Numbered from the stretch's first letter, positions 16,557 to 25,151 are shown. The stretch: DNA of 40,111 nucleotides from Pseudorhodoplanes sp. (GCA_032027085.1 JAVSMS010000001.1:336783-376893); one strand, 5' to 3'. The notes: generated by a model not told the origin, from the sequence alone. Program-made: numbers and translations.

Positions 16557-17435
16557 CTATGCCCGCAGTTCGGCGCGACCGTTGTTGATCGCGATCACGC
16601 CACGCTCCGCCGCCCGCGCGCGGAAACTTATCACGCTGCCGTCGCGCCAGATTTCGGTGTGGATGGTGTCGCCGGGAAAGACCGGCGCTGAATAGCGGCC
16701 GGCGATGGCGGCCAGCAGCGTCGGGTCATAGCCGCAGACCGATTTGAGCAGGGCATGACCGGCGACGCCGAACGTGGCCAGGCCGTGCAGAATCGGGCGC
16801 GGGAAACCTGCCGTATGGGCCACCGCCGGATCGGCGTGGAGAGGGTTCCGGTCGCCGCTCAGGCGATAGATCAAGGCTGCTTCCGGCCGCGTCGGCAATT
16901 CGCAGACCAGGTCGGGCAATCGCGCCGGGATCATGTGCGGCGGCGGGCTCTCGCGCGGCGGCCCGCCGAAGCCGCCGTCGCCGCGGCAGAAGGTCGTCTG
17001 CGTGACGGTGGCGATGAGCGCGCCGCTCGCCTTGTCGCTGATCTTGCGCTCGGTATAGACCAGCGCTCCCTTTCCTGCGCCCTTGTCTACAACTTCAACA
17101 ACGCGGGTGCGGCCGATCACAGTCCCGTGCGAGCCGGGCAGCTGATGCAGCGTGATGCCCTGCTCGCCGTTGACGAGCCTAACCCAGTCGATTCCGGTGT
17201 CGAGATCGCGGATCCAGAAGCCCGGAAAAGCGAGCGTTGTGACGAAGGTCGGCAGCGGCTTGAGGCTCTTCTCGTAAACGAAAGCGAGCTCATCGGGATT
17301 GAGCGGATCATGCCCGAGTCCGACGCCGAGCGCGTAGAGGATCATATCCTTGTCGGTATAGCTGTGCTCAACGTCTGGAATCTTCAGTGCCAGAAGTCTA
17401 TCGTAATTTATTGGCACGTTCCGCTCACCCTCCAT
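16557..17435 (-). CDS. MaoC-like (R)-specific enoyl-CoA hydratase, two-hotdog MFE-2 type
   Basis: This 292-aa protein resembles the hydratase-2 part of peroxisomal multifunctional enzyme 2. The C-terminal hotdog has the hydratase-2 motif YRLSGDRNPLHADP (190-203) with the catalytic Asp195 and His200, followed by GFPRPILHGL. The N-terminal hotdog (about 1-150) forms the acyl pocket. It should hydrate a 2-enoyl-CoA to the (R)-3-hydroxyacyl-CoA, and such double-hotdog enzymes accept bulky or branched chains. The ATG at 17435 overlaps the upstream thiolase stop by 11 bases; a GTG at 17417 is an alternative start. It is the last gene of the reductase/beta-oxidation unit starting at 27667. Confidence 0.88.
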   Translation of the reverse strand: MEGERNVPINYDRLLALKIPDVEHSYTDKDMILYALGVGLGHDPLNPDELAFVYEKSLKPLPTFVTTLAFPGFWIRDLDTGIDWVRLVNGEQGITLHQLPGSHGTVIGRTRVVEVVDKGAGKGALVYTERKISDKASGALIATVTQTTFCRGDGGFGGPPRESPPPHMIPARLPDLVCELPTRPEAALIYRLSGDRNPLHADPAVAHTAGFPRPILHGLATFGVAGHALLKSVCGYDPTLLAAIAGRYSAPVFPGDTIHTEIWRDGSVISFRARAAERGVIAINNGRAELRA

Positions 17436-18627
17436 ATCTTCCGATGATGCTCACGCTTGAAATGTTCTGATGTGGAAAGCCCCCAAGATTGTGCGTCAAT
17501 CCGATCCGTGGCTCTTGCAGCTGCCGCTCACCGCAGCGGCCCAGGAGTTGGGAATACATTTCATACAGCATCCGAAGTCCCGAAGCCCCTATCGGATGCC
17601 CGAAGCACTTCAGCCCTCCGTCAATTTGGCAGGGAATTTGTCCATCCGCATCGAAGGCACCGTCGAGCATGCGGCGCCAAGCGGTCCCCGGCTCGGCCAG
17701 CTGCAAATCCTCAAGCGTGACGATCTCCGTGATCGAAAAGCAGTCGTGGACTTCCAGCATGGATATCTCTTGGGTAGGATTCTTGATGTTCGCCTCTTCG
17801 TATGCCCGTCGGGCCGCCACTCGGGTGGTGGCCACATAGCTCCCGTCCCAATTACTATAAGACGCCTCTTCCCCGTTGGAGACCGCCAGCTGTAGCGCCT
17901 TCACGGAAATGAGATTGGTCTTGCCCAGCTCCCGCGCGATGTTTGGCGTCGTCACGATCGCGCAGGCGGCGCCGTCCGAAACGCCGCAGCAGTCGTAGAG
18001 CCCGATTGGTTCCGCGACCATGGGCGCCTCAACTGCCGTTTTCATGTCGATCCGCCGCCTGAGATGGGCGCGCGGATTCTTCAGTCCGTTGTCATGGCTT
18101 TTTACCGAAGTCTTGGCCATGGCCTGCTTGAGATCATGCCGCGCGATGCGATATCGCGCTTCATAGGCCGAAGCCAGTTGGGCAAAGCTTCCGGGCGCAG
18201 ACGAGTTCGCAAAATATAGAGCGTTGGTCACCCCGCGAGCCCGCTGGGGTAGCCCGCCAAAGCCGATGTCCTTGAGCTTTTCCACGCCGATTGCAAGCGC
18301 AATCTCGACCGCGCCCGAGGCCACGGCATAAACGGCGCCACGGAATGCTTCCGTACCGCTCGCACAAAGGTTCTCGACTCGCGTTACCGGAATAAAAGGA
18401 AGACGAAGCGCGGTGGCTAACGGGATGCTGGATTTCCCGGCGTGGTACTCCTCAAGCGCCGTGGAATACCACGCAGCATCGATATTCGAGGTTTCGATGC
18501 CGGCATCCGCGAGGCACTCCCGATAAGCCTCCAAAGCTAGCCCCGCAGGCTCCATATCCCAGCGTTCGCCGAAACGAGAGCAACCCATTCCGAGAATAAC
18601 GACTTTATCCTTGATGCTACCGGCCAT
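17425..18627 (-). CDS. SCP-x-type thiolase / acyl-CoA aldolase-like protein
   Basis: This 400-aa protein of the SCP2-thiolase group has the nucleophile at Cys88 (VENLCASGTEAF), an HDCF motif, and GHPIGASG near 348. Its C-terminal motif is THNLGG, as in SCP-x thiolases. Members act as thiolases, or with a DUF35 partner as retro-aldolases in sterol side-chain degradation (the Ltp2-ChsH2 type). Here the gene directly upstream encodes an HMG-CoA-synthase-like protein fused to DUF35, so a working pair is likely. The ATG at 18627 lies 21 bases after that gene. The next gene (MaoC hydratase) overlaps its end. It may catalyse C-C cleavage of the CoA intermediate made by the acyl-CoA dehydrogenases and hydratases of this unit. 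Confidence 0.9.
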   Translation of the reverse strand: MAGSIKDKVVILGMGCSRFGERWDMEPAGLALEAYRECLADAGIETSNIDAAWYSTALEEYHAGKSSIPLATALRLPFIPVTRVENLCASGTEAFRGAVYAVASGAVEIALAIGVEKLKDIGFGGLPQRARGVTNALYFANSSAPGSFAQLASAYEARYRIARHDLKQAMAKTSVKSHDNGLKNPRAHLRRRIDMKTAVEAPMVAEPIGLYDCCGVSDGAACAIVTTPNIARELGKTNLISVKALQLAVSNGEEASYSNWDGSYVATTRVAARRAYEEANIKNPTQEISMLEVHDCFSITEIVTLEDLQLAEPGTAWRRMLDGAFDADGQIPCQIDGGLKCFGHPIGASGLRMLYEMYSQLLGRCGERQLQEPRIGLTHNLGGFPHQNISSVSIIGRYGG

Positions 18628-18648
18628 GACTGGGAATTCCTCGAGCGC

Positions 18649-20091
18649 CTATGCGTCAGGTACTGCTTTCCAAAAATATTTTGCGAAGCTACGAACCTTG
18701 TCGTATTCTTTGATGCGGAATACCATGCGAACGGGTGCGCCGACCTCTAGCTCACCGTCCTCTGTATCGGTAAAGTCCACCATCAGTCGTCCGCCGCCCT
18801 CGAACGCCACCATACCGAAACGCTGAGGCGGATCAGGGCAGTAGATGAGATTGTCCGAAGTCCAGCTCTGTACGCGGGCGCGGATGTCGCGGAAGCTATA
18901 AGGTTCCTGCGTTCCATCGGCCCGGCAGTTCGGATTGACGCATATTTCGCTTCTTGGATATTGCGCTGTTCCACATCGGCTACAGCGTCCCCCGACGAGC
19001 GCCGTTATCATCTGCCTGTTGCGGTACAAGGCGCTCAAGGACGTAGACCGATCGGTCTCGGCCCTCAGACCATGATCCAGAACCATCAACTGATTGAAAG
19101 CCAGGTGCCGGGTGTAGTTGGTGTCCTGCGTCCGGCGCGCAAGGCAGCCCTTGACGCCGAGGTGCGGAAGCGCGCGCTTTATAGCGTCCGTCGTGCGAAA
19201 GGCCAATGCGTCGCAGCCCTGCCCCCAGCCCAAGAGAACAATGGTGCGATCCGGCTCGGCCTGCTGCAGCAAGTCCGCCAGCATCAGAAGTGAATGCGCT
19301 GTCCCACAGTCTCCCACCTGGGTGTCGAGGCAATCGTGCAGCGCCTCCTCGCCCACCCCAATGGCCCGGGTCAATTGCGTTGCCACGCTGCGGGCGGCCG
19401 GGACGATCAGGTGATGCACGTCGCCGGGCTTCAGACCGGTCGACGCAAACAATGCCTTAACCGCACGCGGCATAATCTCGCGGTAGCCCTCGTCTCTGAT
19501 CCAGCGCTCCTCCCAGCCATAATCGAAAACCATTTCGTTGGTGCGGTAGTGATCCACGAAATCCTCGGCCACCTGCCCGCAGCCGATATATTCGGCGACC
19601 ACGCCTTCGCTGCCCAAGACGATAGCCGCGGCGCCATCGCCATACTGCAGTTCCTGGACCGAGCCACCTTTGGTACGGCGCTTGTCCGACGCGACACATA
19701 GGATCCGTTGCGGGGCACCCTTTAACATCTTGAGAGCCCCGACCAGCCCGGATGTTCCCGAACGCAGGCAGGATGCGACGTCCAGGGCGAGCGCATCTTC
19801 TGGCAGCATCAAGGCCGCGCGGAGAATTCCAACATTTAGGCGGTCCTGAAATGGCAGCGAAGTCGAGCATAGAAAGATCGCACCGAGATCATCCACCGCG
19901 CCGCCGTTCAGGCCGTCGCGGGTTGCCTCGACGGCCATGGTGAGCGCGTCCTCGTCCCAATTGCAAACGGCGCGTTCCCCCTTCGCCATGGAAGCAAACG
20001 CAGGATTGAACCACTTGTTCGCTTCAACGATGCTGCGGCGGCTCAGCCTTCTCCTCGGGATATAAGCGCCAAATCCAGTGATTCCGATCAT
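18649..20091 (-). CDS. HMG-CoA synthase-like protein fused to a C-terminal DUF35 (zinc ribbon + OB fold)
   Basis: The start is the ATG at 20091, overlapping the crotonase stop (ATGA), giving 480 aa. Residues 1-~345 have the thiolase fold of HMG-CoA synthase/ketoacyl synthase III: GITGFGAYIPRRRL at the start and a nucleophile Cys108 (DVASCLRSGTSGL). The glutamate of true HMG-CoA synthase seems replaced (CSTSLPFQDR where a T-E-S motif is expected), and the FHVPF histidine reads LIVPAA. Residues 360-480 are DUF35, with a zinc ribbon of Cys370, Cys373, Cys384 and Cys389 followed by an OB fold. DUF35 proteins pair with thiolases and aldolases and form a CoA channel in archaeal thiolase/HMG-CoA synthase complexes. 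A complex with the next gene's thiolase is likely; the reaction is unknown. Confidence 0.88.
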   Translation of the reverse strand: MIGITGFGAYIPRRRLSRRSIVEANKWFNPAFASMAKGERAVCNWDEDALTMAVEATRDGLNGGAVDDLGAIFLCSTSLPFQDRLNVGILRAALMLPEDALALDVASCLRSGTSGLVGALKMLKGAPQRILCVASDKRRTKGGSVQELQYGDGAAAIVLGSEGVVAEYIGCGQVAEDFVDHYRTNEMVFDYGWEERWIRDEGYREIMPRAVKALFASTGLKPGDVHHLIVPAARSVATQLTRAIGVGEEALHDCLDTQVGDCGTAHSLLMLADLLQQAEPDRTIVLLGWGQGCDALAFRTTDAIKRALPHLGVKGCLARRTQDTNYTRHLAFNQLMVLDHGLRAETDRSTSLSALYRNRQMITALVGGRCSRCGTAQYPRSEICVNPNCRADGTQEPYSFRDIRARVQSWTSDNLIYCPDPPQRFGMVAFEGGGRLMVDFTDTEDGELEVGAPVRMVFRIKEYDKVRSFAKYFWKAVPDA

Positions 20092-20888
20092 GGTCTTGCC
20101 TCTCCCCCGACGGTTGGGATCCAAGGTTTCGCCGCAACGGCTTTCTCATGCGCTTCGCTGTGATGCGCCAGCGCTTGAAACGCGGCCGACACGTCCAGGG
20201 CCGTTTGCAATGAAGTCTGTTGAGCTTGGCGGATGAGCTTTTTTGCCATGCGCAGTGCTGAGGGAGGGTTGGCCGCGATACGGCCGGCCAGGTCGAGAGC
20301 AGCCGCCATCAATTCGGCCGGTGGAACGACCTTCTGCACCAAGCCGCAAGCCAGGGCATCCCTCGCCGATACTGCCTCGCCGGTGAAGGTCATCTCGCAG
20401 GCCTTCGGCAGTCCGACAATACGTTGCAACAGCCACGCTCCGCCGTCGCCCGGAATGAGGCCCAGCCTTACGAAGCTCTCGGCGAAGGTGGCCGCCTCGG
20501 AGCCGATACGCAGATCGCACATGCAGGCCAGGTCGCAGCCCGCGCCGACCGCGGGCCCATTGACCGCGGCAATGGTCGGCACCTCGAGATAATAGAGCGC
20601 GAGAGGAACCCGCTGGACGTTCTGACGATAATTATCGCGCACCTGCATCGGCGAGCCCGCGAACAGGCCCTGCCGCGCCCTCATGTCCTTGACATTCCCA
20701 CCGGCACAAAAAGCCGAGCCCGCCCCCGTCAAAACGACAGCGGCACAGTCCGAGTCAGCATCGATGCTCGCACAGACGTCGACGAACTCGTGGAAATGCG
20801 CCGCTTCGGTTAGCGCGTTTCGCTGTTCCGGCCGCATCATGGTCAAGATCGTGATCCGGTCGCGTTTTTCCACCTTAAGAAAAGACAT
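20088..20888 (-). CDS. Crotonase-family protein (hydratase/isomerase)
   Basis: This 266-aa crotonase starts at the ATG at 20888 (MSFLKVEKRDRI), which follows GGAG by 8 bases; the open frame upstream belongs to non-coding sense. The oxyanion-hole loop is present (AFCAGGNVKDM). The first catalytic acid is Asp rather than Glu (GAGCDLACMCD), the second position of classical hydratases is not Glu (FAESFVRLGL), and an aspartate occurs in the loop PGDGGAWLL. This pattern is closer to enoyl-CoA isomerases such as PaaG than to simple hydratases. It lies 11 bases after the second acyl-CoA dehydrogenase and overlaps the HMG-synthase-like gene, so it probably shifts or hydrates a double bond before C-C cleavage. 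Confidence 0.88.
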   Translation of the reverse strand: MSFLKVEKRDRITILTMMRPEQRNALTEAAHFHEFVDVCASIDADSDCAAVVLTGAGSAFCAGGNVKDMRARQGLFAGSPMQVRDNYRQNVQRVPLALYYLEVPTIAAVNGPAVGAGCDLACMCDLRIGSEAATFAESFVRLGLIPGDGGAWLLQRIVGLPKACEMTFTGEAVSARDALACGLVQKVVPPAELMAAALDLAGRIAANPPSALRMAKKLIRQAQQTSLQTALDVSAAFQALAHHSEAHEKAVAAKPWIPTVGGEARP

Positions 20889-20899
20889 CCGGAAATCTC

Positions 20900-21952
20900 C
20901 TAGTGCTCCGTTAGGAGTGGCCAAGCGCCGTTGGCCGCCTCCAACACTTGCCGCCCAAGCAAGGACGCCCATTCCCGTTCGCCACCGAACTCGCCGCGCC
21001 AGGCCCAGGCGCGCCGGGTCAGGTGCTGCAAATGATGTTCGCGGGTAAAGCCGAGCGCGCCCAGCAGCTGGTGCGCGATGGACGTAACCGCGCCGACAGC
21101 GGCATAGGCGCGCACCTTTGCGACCGCGACTTCAAACGTGCTGTCGCCTCGATCTGTCGCGATGAAGGCCGCCTCGGCGGCAACCCGGGTGGCAGCCACT
21201 TCCTCAGCCATCACCGCCAAGCTGTGCTGTACCACCTGGAATCGCGCCAGCGGCCTGCCAAATTGCTTCCGCTCGTTCACGTGCCGAACGGTATCTTGAA
21301 GGATCGCTTCAAAGGCGCCGGACAATTGCCCCGTCCGCGCCAGAGCTCCCAGCGTCCTTGCGCAGTCGCTGCCCGATTTTCCACCGATGGGCGCCGCATC
21401 AACTTGAATGCCGTCAAACATCAACCGATCGCGCGGCTCACCGGCGAGATTGTGGCCGGCAATCACCTTAATGCCGGCCGTCGGAGCCACGATTCGGTAG
21501 GGCTTCTCATCGTGGATTGCGTTCAAGACGACGTAGTCGGCCAAGCTGCCCCAAGGGATCCCCCACACGATGCCGCTCAAGCGCCAGCTGCCGCCGTCAC
21601 GAAATAACTTGAGCCGGTCCGCCGGATTTCCCGGTTGAAGACTCAGCACTCCATCCGGAACCGGGATTTTCGCACGCGCAAGCAGGGTCGACGCGACAAT
21701 GGTCTCCGCCAATGGAATGGGCGCGCAATTCCTGCCGGCGGCCCGGATGACCGGATACGTCTCCCGCCAACCAAGACCGATACCGCCTTTGTTCTCGGGC
21801 ACCACCGATGCTGTGAGGCCAGCATCAACCGCGGCATCCCATAATTCCTTGGGCCATCGACCGTCAGCGGCGGCGTTCAGGACAGTGCGATCCACCTTCT
21901 CCCCGAACAGGCGTTGAGCCATTGCGTCGATCTGAGAGCGCATGTCGCTCAT
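20900..21952 (-). CDS. Acyl-CoA dehydrogenase, small-subunit type
   Basis: This 350-aa protein has the acyl-CoA dehydrogenase fold: the N-terminal helical part, a mid-domain that is hard to align (LSGIVWGIPWGSLADYVVL), and the C-terminal bundle with RKQFGRPLARFQVVQHSLA and HQLLGALGFTREHHLQHLTRR. The usual catalytic glutamate is not evident. Such short members typically pair with a full-length paralogue as a heteromer (PimC/PimD or FadE28/FadE29 type). The partner is the gene directly upstream, whose stop overlaps this ATG (ATGA). The pair should introduce a 2,3-double bond in an acyl-CoA and pass electrons to ETF. Start at 21952 is supported by the overlap. Confidence 0.88.
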   Translation of the reverse strand: MSDMRSQIDAMAQRLFGEKVDRTVLNAAADGRWPKELWDAAVDAGLTASVVPENKGGIGLGWRETYPVIRAAGRNCAPIPLAETIVASTLLARAKIPVPDGVLSLQPGNPADRLKLFRDGGSWRLSGIVWGIPWGSLADYVVLNAIHDEKPYRIVAPTAGIKVIAGHNLAGEPRDRLMFDGIQVDAAPIGGKSGSDCARTLGALARTGQLSGAFEAILQDTVRHVNERKQFGRPLARFQVVQHSLAVMAEEVAATRVAAEAAFIATDRGDSTFEVAVAKVRAYAAVGAVTSIAHQLLGALGFTREHHLQHLTRRAWAWRGEFGGEREWASLLGRQVLEAANGAWPLLTEH

Positions 21953-23097
21953 CGCACCTCGAGTCTCTGCGCCACGATCCCGCGCAGAATTTCGCGGGCG
22001 CCGCCACGCAGGGAATAAGCCGGCGCCATCGCGATGATGTAAGCTAGAACCTTTTGCAGGTCGTTCTGCGCATCAACGCTGGGGACGATTTCCAGGAGAC
22101 GCTGCGCGACCTCGGGCAAAAGCTGCTCAAAGCGAGCCCCCAAGTCCTTCACGATCGCAGCCTCGATGGACGGGTTCCTGCCTAAATCGAGCATGCCGGC
22201 GACGGAAATGGACATGCGCCGCAGGGTGCTCAACTCGCTCACCAGCCGGCCGATCTCTATTGTCTCTTCTTCAGTCGCTTTGCCGGACAATTCGCGGATC
22301 ATCAGGAACAGTACCTGAATGCTGCTCATGAACCGTTCCGGCCCGCTGCGTTCGTAGGCCAGTTCGGCCATGGCCTGCTGCCAGCCCTCTCCCAACTGCC
22401 CAACGAGGCTCTCCTGGGGCAAAAAGAGATTGTCAAAGAAAACTTCGTTGAAGTGGACCTCCCCCGTCAGGTCTTCGATGGGGCGGACGTTGATGCCCGG
22501 CCAGGTCATATCAATGAGGAATTGGGACAACCCAGAATGGCGGTTCTCCGTGGGCAATTCAGTCCGCAACAAAGCGATCATGTAGTCTGCGCGGTGGGCA
22601 TTCGTGGTCCACAGCTTGCTTCCATTGACGGACCAGCCACCCCTGACCGGGAGCGCCCGCGTCCGAATGGCTGCGAGGTCGGACCCTGCGTCAGGCTCGC
22701 TCAAGCCTACCGCGAACACTAGTTCGCCGCGGGCAATTCTGGGCAAGATTTCCTGGCACTGCCGTTCGGTTCCGAATCTCAGGAGCTGCGGACCACTCTG
22801 CCGGTCGCCAAACCAATGGGCAGCGACCGGCGCGCCGGCCGCCAGCATTTCTTCCAGCACGACATAACGCTCAAGCCCGCTGCGTCCAGCACCTCCATAC
22901 TTGTTTGGCCAGGTCATCCCAATCCATCCCCGGGCACCGACGAGGCGGCTAAACTCCCGGTCAAAGCCGACCCACGATTGCGCCCGCTGAATTGGCGTGG
23001 CATTCCGCAGCCAATCATCAAGAAATGCCCGAACCTCTCGTCGTAACGAAATGACTGCGGCTGGAAACTCACATGGATCAAAAAAAAATTCCTGCAT
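21949..23097 (-). CDS. Acyl-CoA dehydrogenase, large-subunit type
   Basis: This 382-aa flavoprotein starts at the ATG at 23097 (MQEFFFDPCEFP); a TTG at 23124 would overlap the upstream small gene and is less likely. It has the FAD/substrate motifs FAVGLSEPDAGSDLAAIRTRA and GWSVNGSKLWTTNA, and the C-terminal SLRGGAREILRGIVAQ. An acidic segment YERSGPERF lies where some FadE-type enzymes place their catalytic base. Together with the next gene it likely forms a heteromeric dehydrogenase for a long, dicarboxylic or branched CoA intermediate. It belongs to the unit that begins with the ATP-dependent reductase genes. Confidence 0.9.
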   Translation of the reverse strand: MQEFFFDPCEFPAAVISLRREVRAFLDDWLRNATPIQRAQSWVGFDREFSRLVGARGWIGMTWPNKYGGAGRSGLERYVVLEEMLAAGAPVAAHWFGDRQSGPQLLRFGTERQCQEILPRIARGELVFAVGLSEPDAGSDLAAIRTRALPVRGGWSVNGSKLWTTNAHRADYMIALLRTELPTENRHSGLSQFLIDMTWPGINVRPIEDLTGEVHFNEVFFDNLFLPQESLVGQLGEGWQQAMAELAYERSGPERFMSSIQVLFLMIRELSGKATEEETIEIGRLVSELSTLRRMSISVAGMLDLGRNPSIEAAIVKDLGARFEQLLPEVAQRLLEIVPSVDAQNDLQKVLAYIIAMAPAYSLRGGAREILRGIVAQRLEVR

Positions 23098-23104
23098 ATA
23101 TCCG

Positions 23105-23365
23105 TCACTTCCTCGGACGGACAAAAACTGCTTTGGATTCCATCAACCCCTTCTTGCAACCGTTGCACTCGGCACTGAGGCAATCGAGCTTGAGAGGCGC
23201 CAGACAAACTTCAAATCCGAGCTCTGCATAGAAGTAGATCAATTGGGGGAGCTTGGACTGATCGGCGTTGCAGCGCCACTCCCAGCCCTGCTTCACCAAC
23301 TCCGATTCGACGGGTATGCGGCAACCCAAAAACGTGCCGCCGAGCTCTCGTCCATCCCCCGTCAC
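23105..23365 (-). CDS. Small Cys-containing protein, 86 aa
   Basis: A small gene between the reductase delta-type subunit and the first acyl-CoA dehydrogenase. I chose the GTG at 23365, which follows GGGAGG by 5-6 bases; a GTG at 23422 would add 19 residues. The stop is 7 bases from the next ATG, which argues for a real gene. The protein reads VKQGWEWRCNADQSKLPQLI, then YFYAELGFEVCLAPL, then LSAECNGCKKGL. It has five cysteines, including a C-x2-C and a spacing that could hold zinc or iron. Similar small proteins with a GW-x-x-R start, a Y-x-x-L-G-F-E-V core and a C-x-x-C end are familiar to me, but without a function. Confidence 0.62.
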   Translation of the reverse strand: MTGDGRELGGTFLGCRIPVESELVKQGWEWRCNADQSKLPQLIYFYAELGFEVCLAPLKLDCLSAECNGCKKGLMESKAVFVRPRK

Positions 23366-23480
23366 CGGACCCTCCCGCGATATCAAATCGACTATCCTTG
23401 AAATTACATTTCCAGTCGCCACCGACGGAAAACCGCGGTGATTTCATCCCTTCCTTCGAATCCGCTGCCGGATACCCCGC

Positions 23481-24305
23481 TTAGGCCGCCCTCCTACTCT
23501 TTCCGCTTCTCTCTCTCTGCTTACCGAGTGAGATGTGGCCGAGGATCGCGCAACCCAGCGCCGCAGCATATTGGGGCATGTCGTCGGCTGGCACGTTTAC
23601 CGGACGGCCCAGTTCCTTCTTTATGGCCTCCGCCATGACGTTCCAGCGCAGAATGCCGCCCACAAGCGTCACCTCATCCTCCACCTGAATCCGCTTCAGG
23701 AGTTGAACAGATCGCTTGGTTAGCGACAGGCCGGCGCCGTACATGATGTTTTCTGCCGGCACGCTATTGGAGAGGTGATTGATCACCTCAGATTCAGCAA
23801 ACACGGTGCAGACACCAGAAATCGGCACTGATCCGCTGGCATTGCGAAGCAGCGCATCGATATCTTCGGTATCGTAGCCCATGTAGCGCACCGTCTTTTC
23901 CAGGAACATTCCGGTTCCGGATGCGCACTTGTCGTTCAGGCGGAAGGTTTGAACCTTGCACTTGTCATCCACGCGGCTCGCTTTCATGGTCTGCCCGCCA
24001 ATGTCGAGAACCGTACGGGTGCCTGGAAAAAGAAAACTGGCGCCGCGCGCGGTGGCTGTAAGGTCCGTAACCTGAAGATCGCGGTCGTCGTATTGATGCC
24101 GCCCGTAGCCGGTCGTGATGCAATAAGCGATGTCGCTTGGCTTTAGTCCCGCCCTTTCCGCCGTTTCTGCCACAACCGCGGCCGCCGCCTGCTGGAGCTG
24201 TGAACCGGTCGCCTTCATATGGCGCGCCAGGAGAACGTGGTTTTGGTTCAGGATCACACCCTTAGTATAAGTCGTTCCGATATCCAATCCGATCACCGCC
24301 GACAT
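23481..24305 (-). CDS. bcrD: ATP-dependent benzoyl-CoA-type reductase, ATPase subunit (delta/BcrD-like)
   Basis: One of two paralogous ASKHA-fold ATPases that activate the electron for aromatic-ring reduction. The phosphate loop is [12 protein letters not shown] (near 6-17) and a second nucleotide motif is [12 protein letters not shown] (near 98-109). The [4Fe-4S] cluster shared between the two ATPase subunits is bound by Cys127 ([11 protein letters not shown]) and Cys166 ([12 protein letters not shown]). The ATG at 24305 overlaps the preceding stop (TGATG) and follows GGAGG. At 274 aa it is the short form. It is the fourth reductase gene, so the order is B-C-A-D (O-N-Q-P in the Azoarcus nomenclature). 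Confidence 0.9.
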   Translation of the reverse strand: MSAVIGLDIGTTYTKGVILNQNHVLLARHMKATGSQLQQAAAAVVAETAERAGLKPSDIAYCITTGYGRHQYDDRDLQVTDLTATARGASFLFPGTRTVLDIGGQTMKASRVDDKCKVQTFRLNDKCASGTGMFLEKTVRYMGYDTEDIDALLRNASGSVPISGVCTVFAESEVINHLSNSVPAENIMYGAGLSLTKRSVQLLKRIQVEDEVTLVGGILRWNVMAEAIKKELGRPVNVPADDMPQYAAALGCAILGHISLGKQRERSGKSRRAA

Positions 24306-25132
24306 CACGCAACCTCCCTTTCCTTGCTCGTCACGCGGCCGCTGGCCTCTCCGCTCAGCATGCTATCGAGCGCGAACAGAGCCGCGCCCAGCGCGCCCAT
24401 AAAATGACTGTCATCGGAAACGTTCAGCTTGCGGTTGAGCTTGTCTTCCACAGCCTTGATCATGCCGACGTTCTTGGCCACGCCGCCGGTGAAGGTGATC
24501 TCGTCCTTGATGCCGACGCGAACCAGCAGTCCGAATGAGCGGGCCGCAATCGACTGATGCACACCCCAGAGAATGTCCTCCACTTTCTTGCCCTTTCCGA
24601 GCCAGCTCAACACCTCCGCCTCGGCGAACACCGTGCACGTCGTGGAGATACGCACCGGCTTGCTGGACTTGAGCGCGATCGTCCCGAGCTCACCGAGCGG
24701 GATGTTAAGCGCCTTCGCAGCAGCGCCGAGGAATCGGCCCGTGCCGGCGGCACACTTGTCATTCATGCAAAAGTCTTCGATCTCACCGTTGGGCAGAACT
24801 TTGATGGCCTTTGTATCCTGGCCGCCCATGTCCAAAACGGTCCGGGTACCCGGGAACATATGCGCCGCTCCCCGGCCGTGACAGGAAATCTCCGTCACCT
24901 GCTGGTCACCGAAGTTCACCTTGTAACGCCCGTAACCTGTACCAACCACATAGCCGACGTCAGAACGATCGATCCCTTCGTCCCGCAGCGCCTGGGAGAA
25001 GGCTTTCTCGGCGGCGAGCGTGACATCGCCGCCGGTGTCAATCAGACAGCGTCCAACGATCTTCTTTTTCTGGTCGATGATTACTGCCTTGGTTTGAGTC
25101 GAACCCACATCGACCCCGCCCGCGTATTTCAT
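24305..25132 (-). CDS. bcrA: ATP-dependent benzoyl-CoA-type reductase, ATPase subunit (alpha/BcrA-like)
   Basis: This 275-aa subunit starts at the ATG at 25132, preceded by GGAGGAG; the longer open frame upstream is not coding. Motifs: [12 protein letters not shown] (6-17), [20 protein letters not shown] (65-84), [18 protein letters not shown] (93-110), and cluster ligands Cys127 ([11 protein letters not shown]) and Cys166 ([11 protein letters not shown]). It should hydrolyse ATP and donate a low-potential electron to the BcrBC core. In Rhodopseudomonas and Thauera this subunit is about 435 aa, as I recall; the short form here matches the Azoarcus/methylbenzoyl-CoA reductase type. No ferredoxin gene accompanies the unit. 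Confidence 0.9.
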   Translation of the reverse strand: MKYAGGVDVGSTQTKAVIIDQKKKIVGRCLIDTGGDVTLAAEKAFSQALRDEGIDRSDVGYVVGTGYGRYKVNFGDQQVTEISCHGRGAAHMFPGTRTVLDMGGQDTKAIKVLPNGEIEDFCMNDKCAAGTGRFLGAAAKALNIPLGELGTIALKSSKPVRISTTCTVFAEAEVLSWLGKGKKVEDILWGVHQSIAARSFGLLVRVGIKDEITFTGGVAKNVGMIKAVEDKLNRKLNVSDDSHFMGALGAALFALDSMLSGEASGRVTSKEREVA

Positions 25133-25151
25133 AGCTGCTCCTCCGAACCTG

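Noticed and set aside
18649-20091. True HMG-CoA synthase of isoprenoid synthesis
   Set aside because: The catalytic glutamate and histidine do not seem to be present, a DUF35 domain is fused, and the context is aromatic catabolism.
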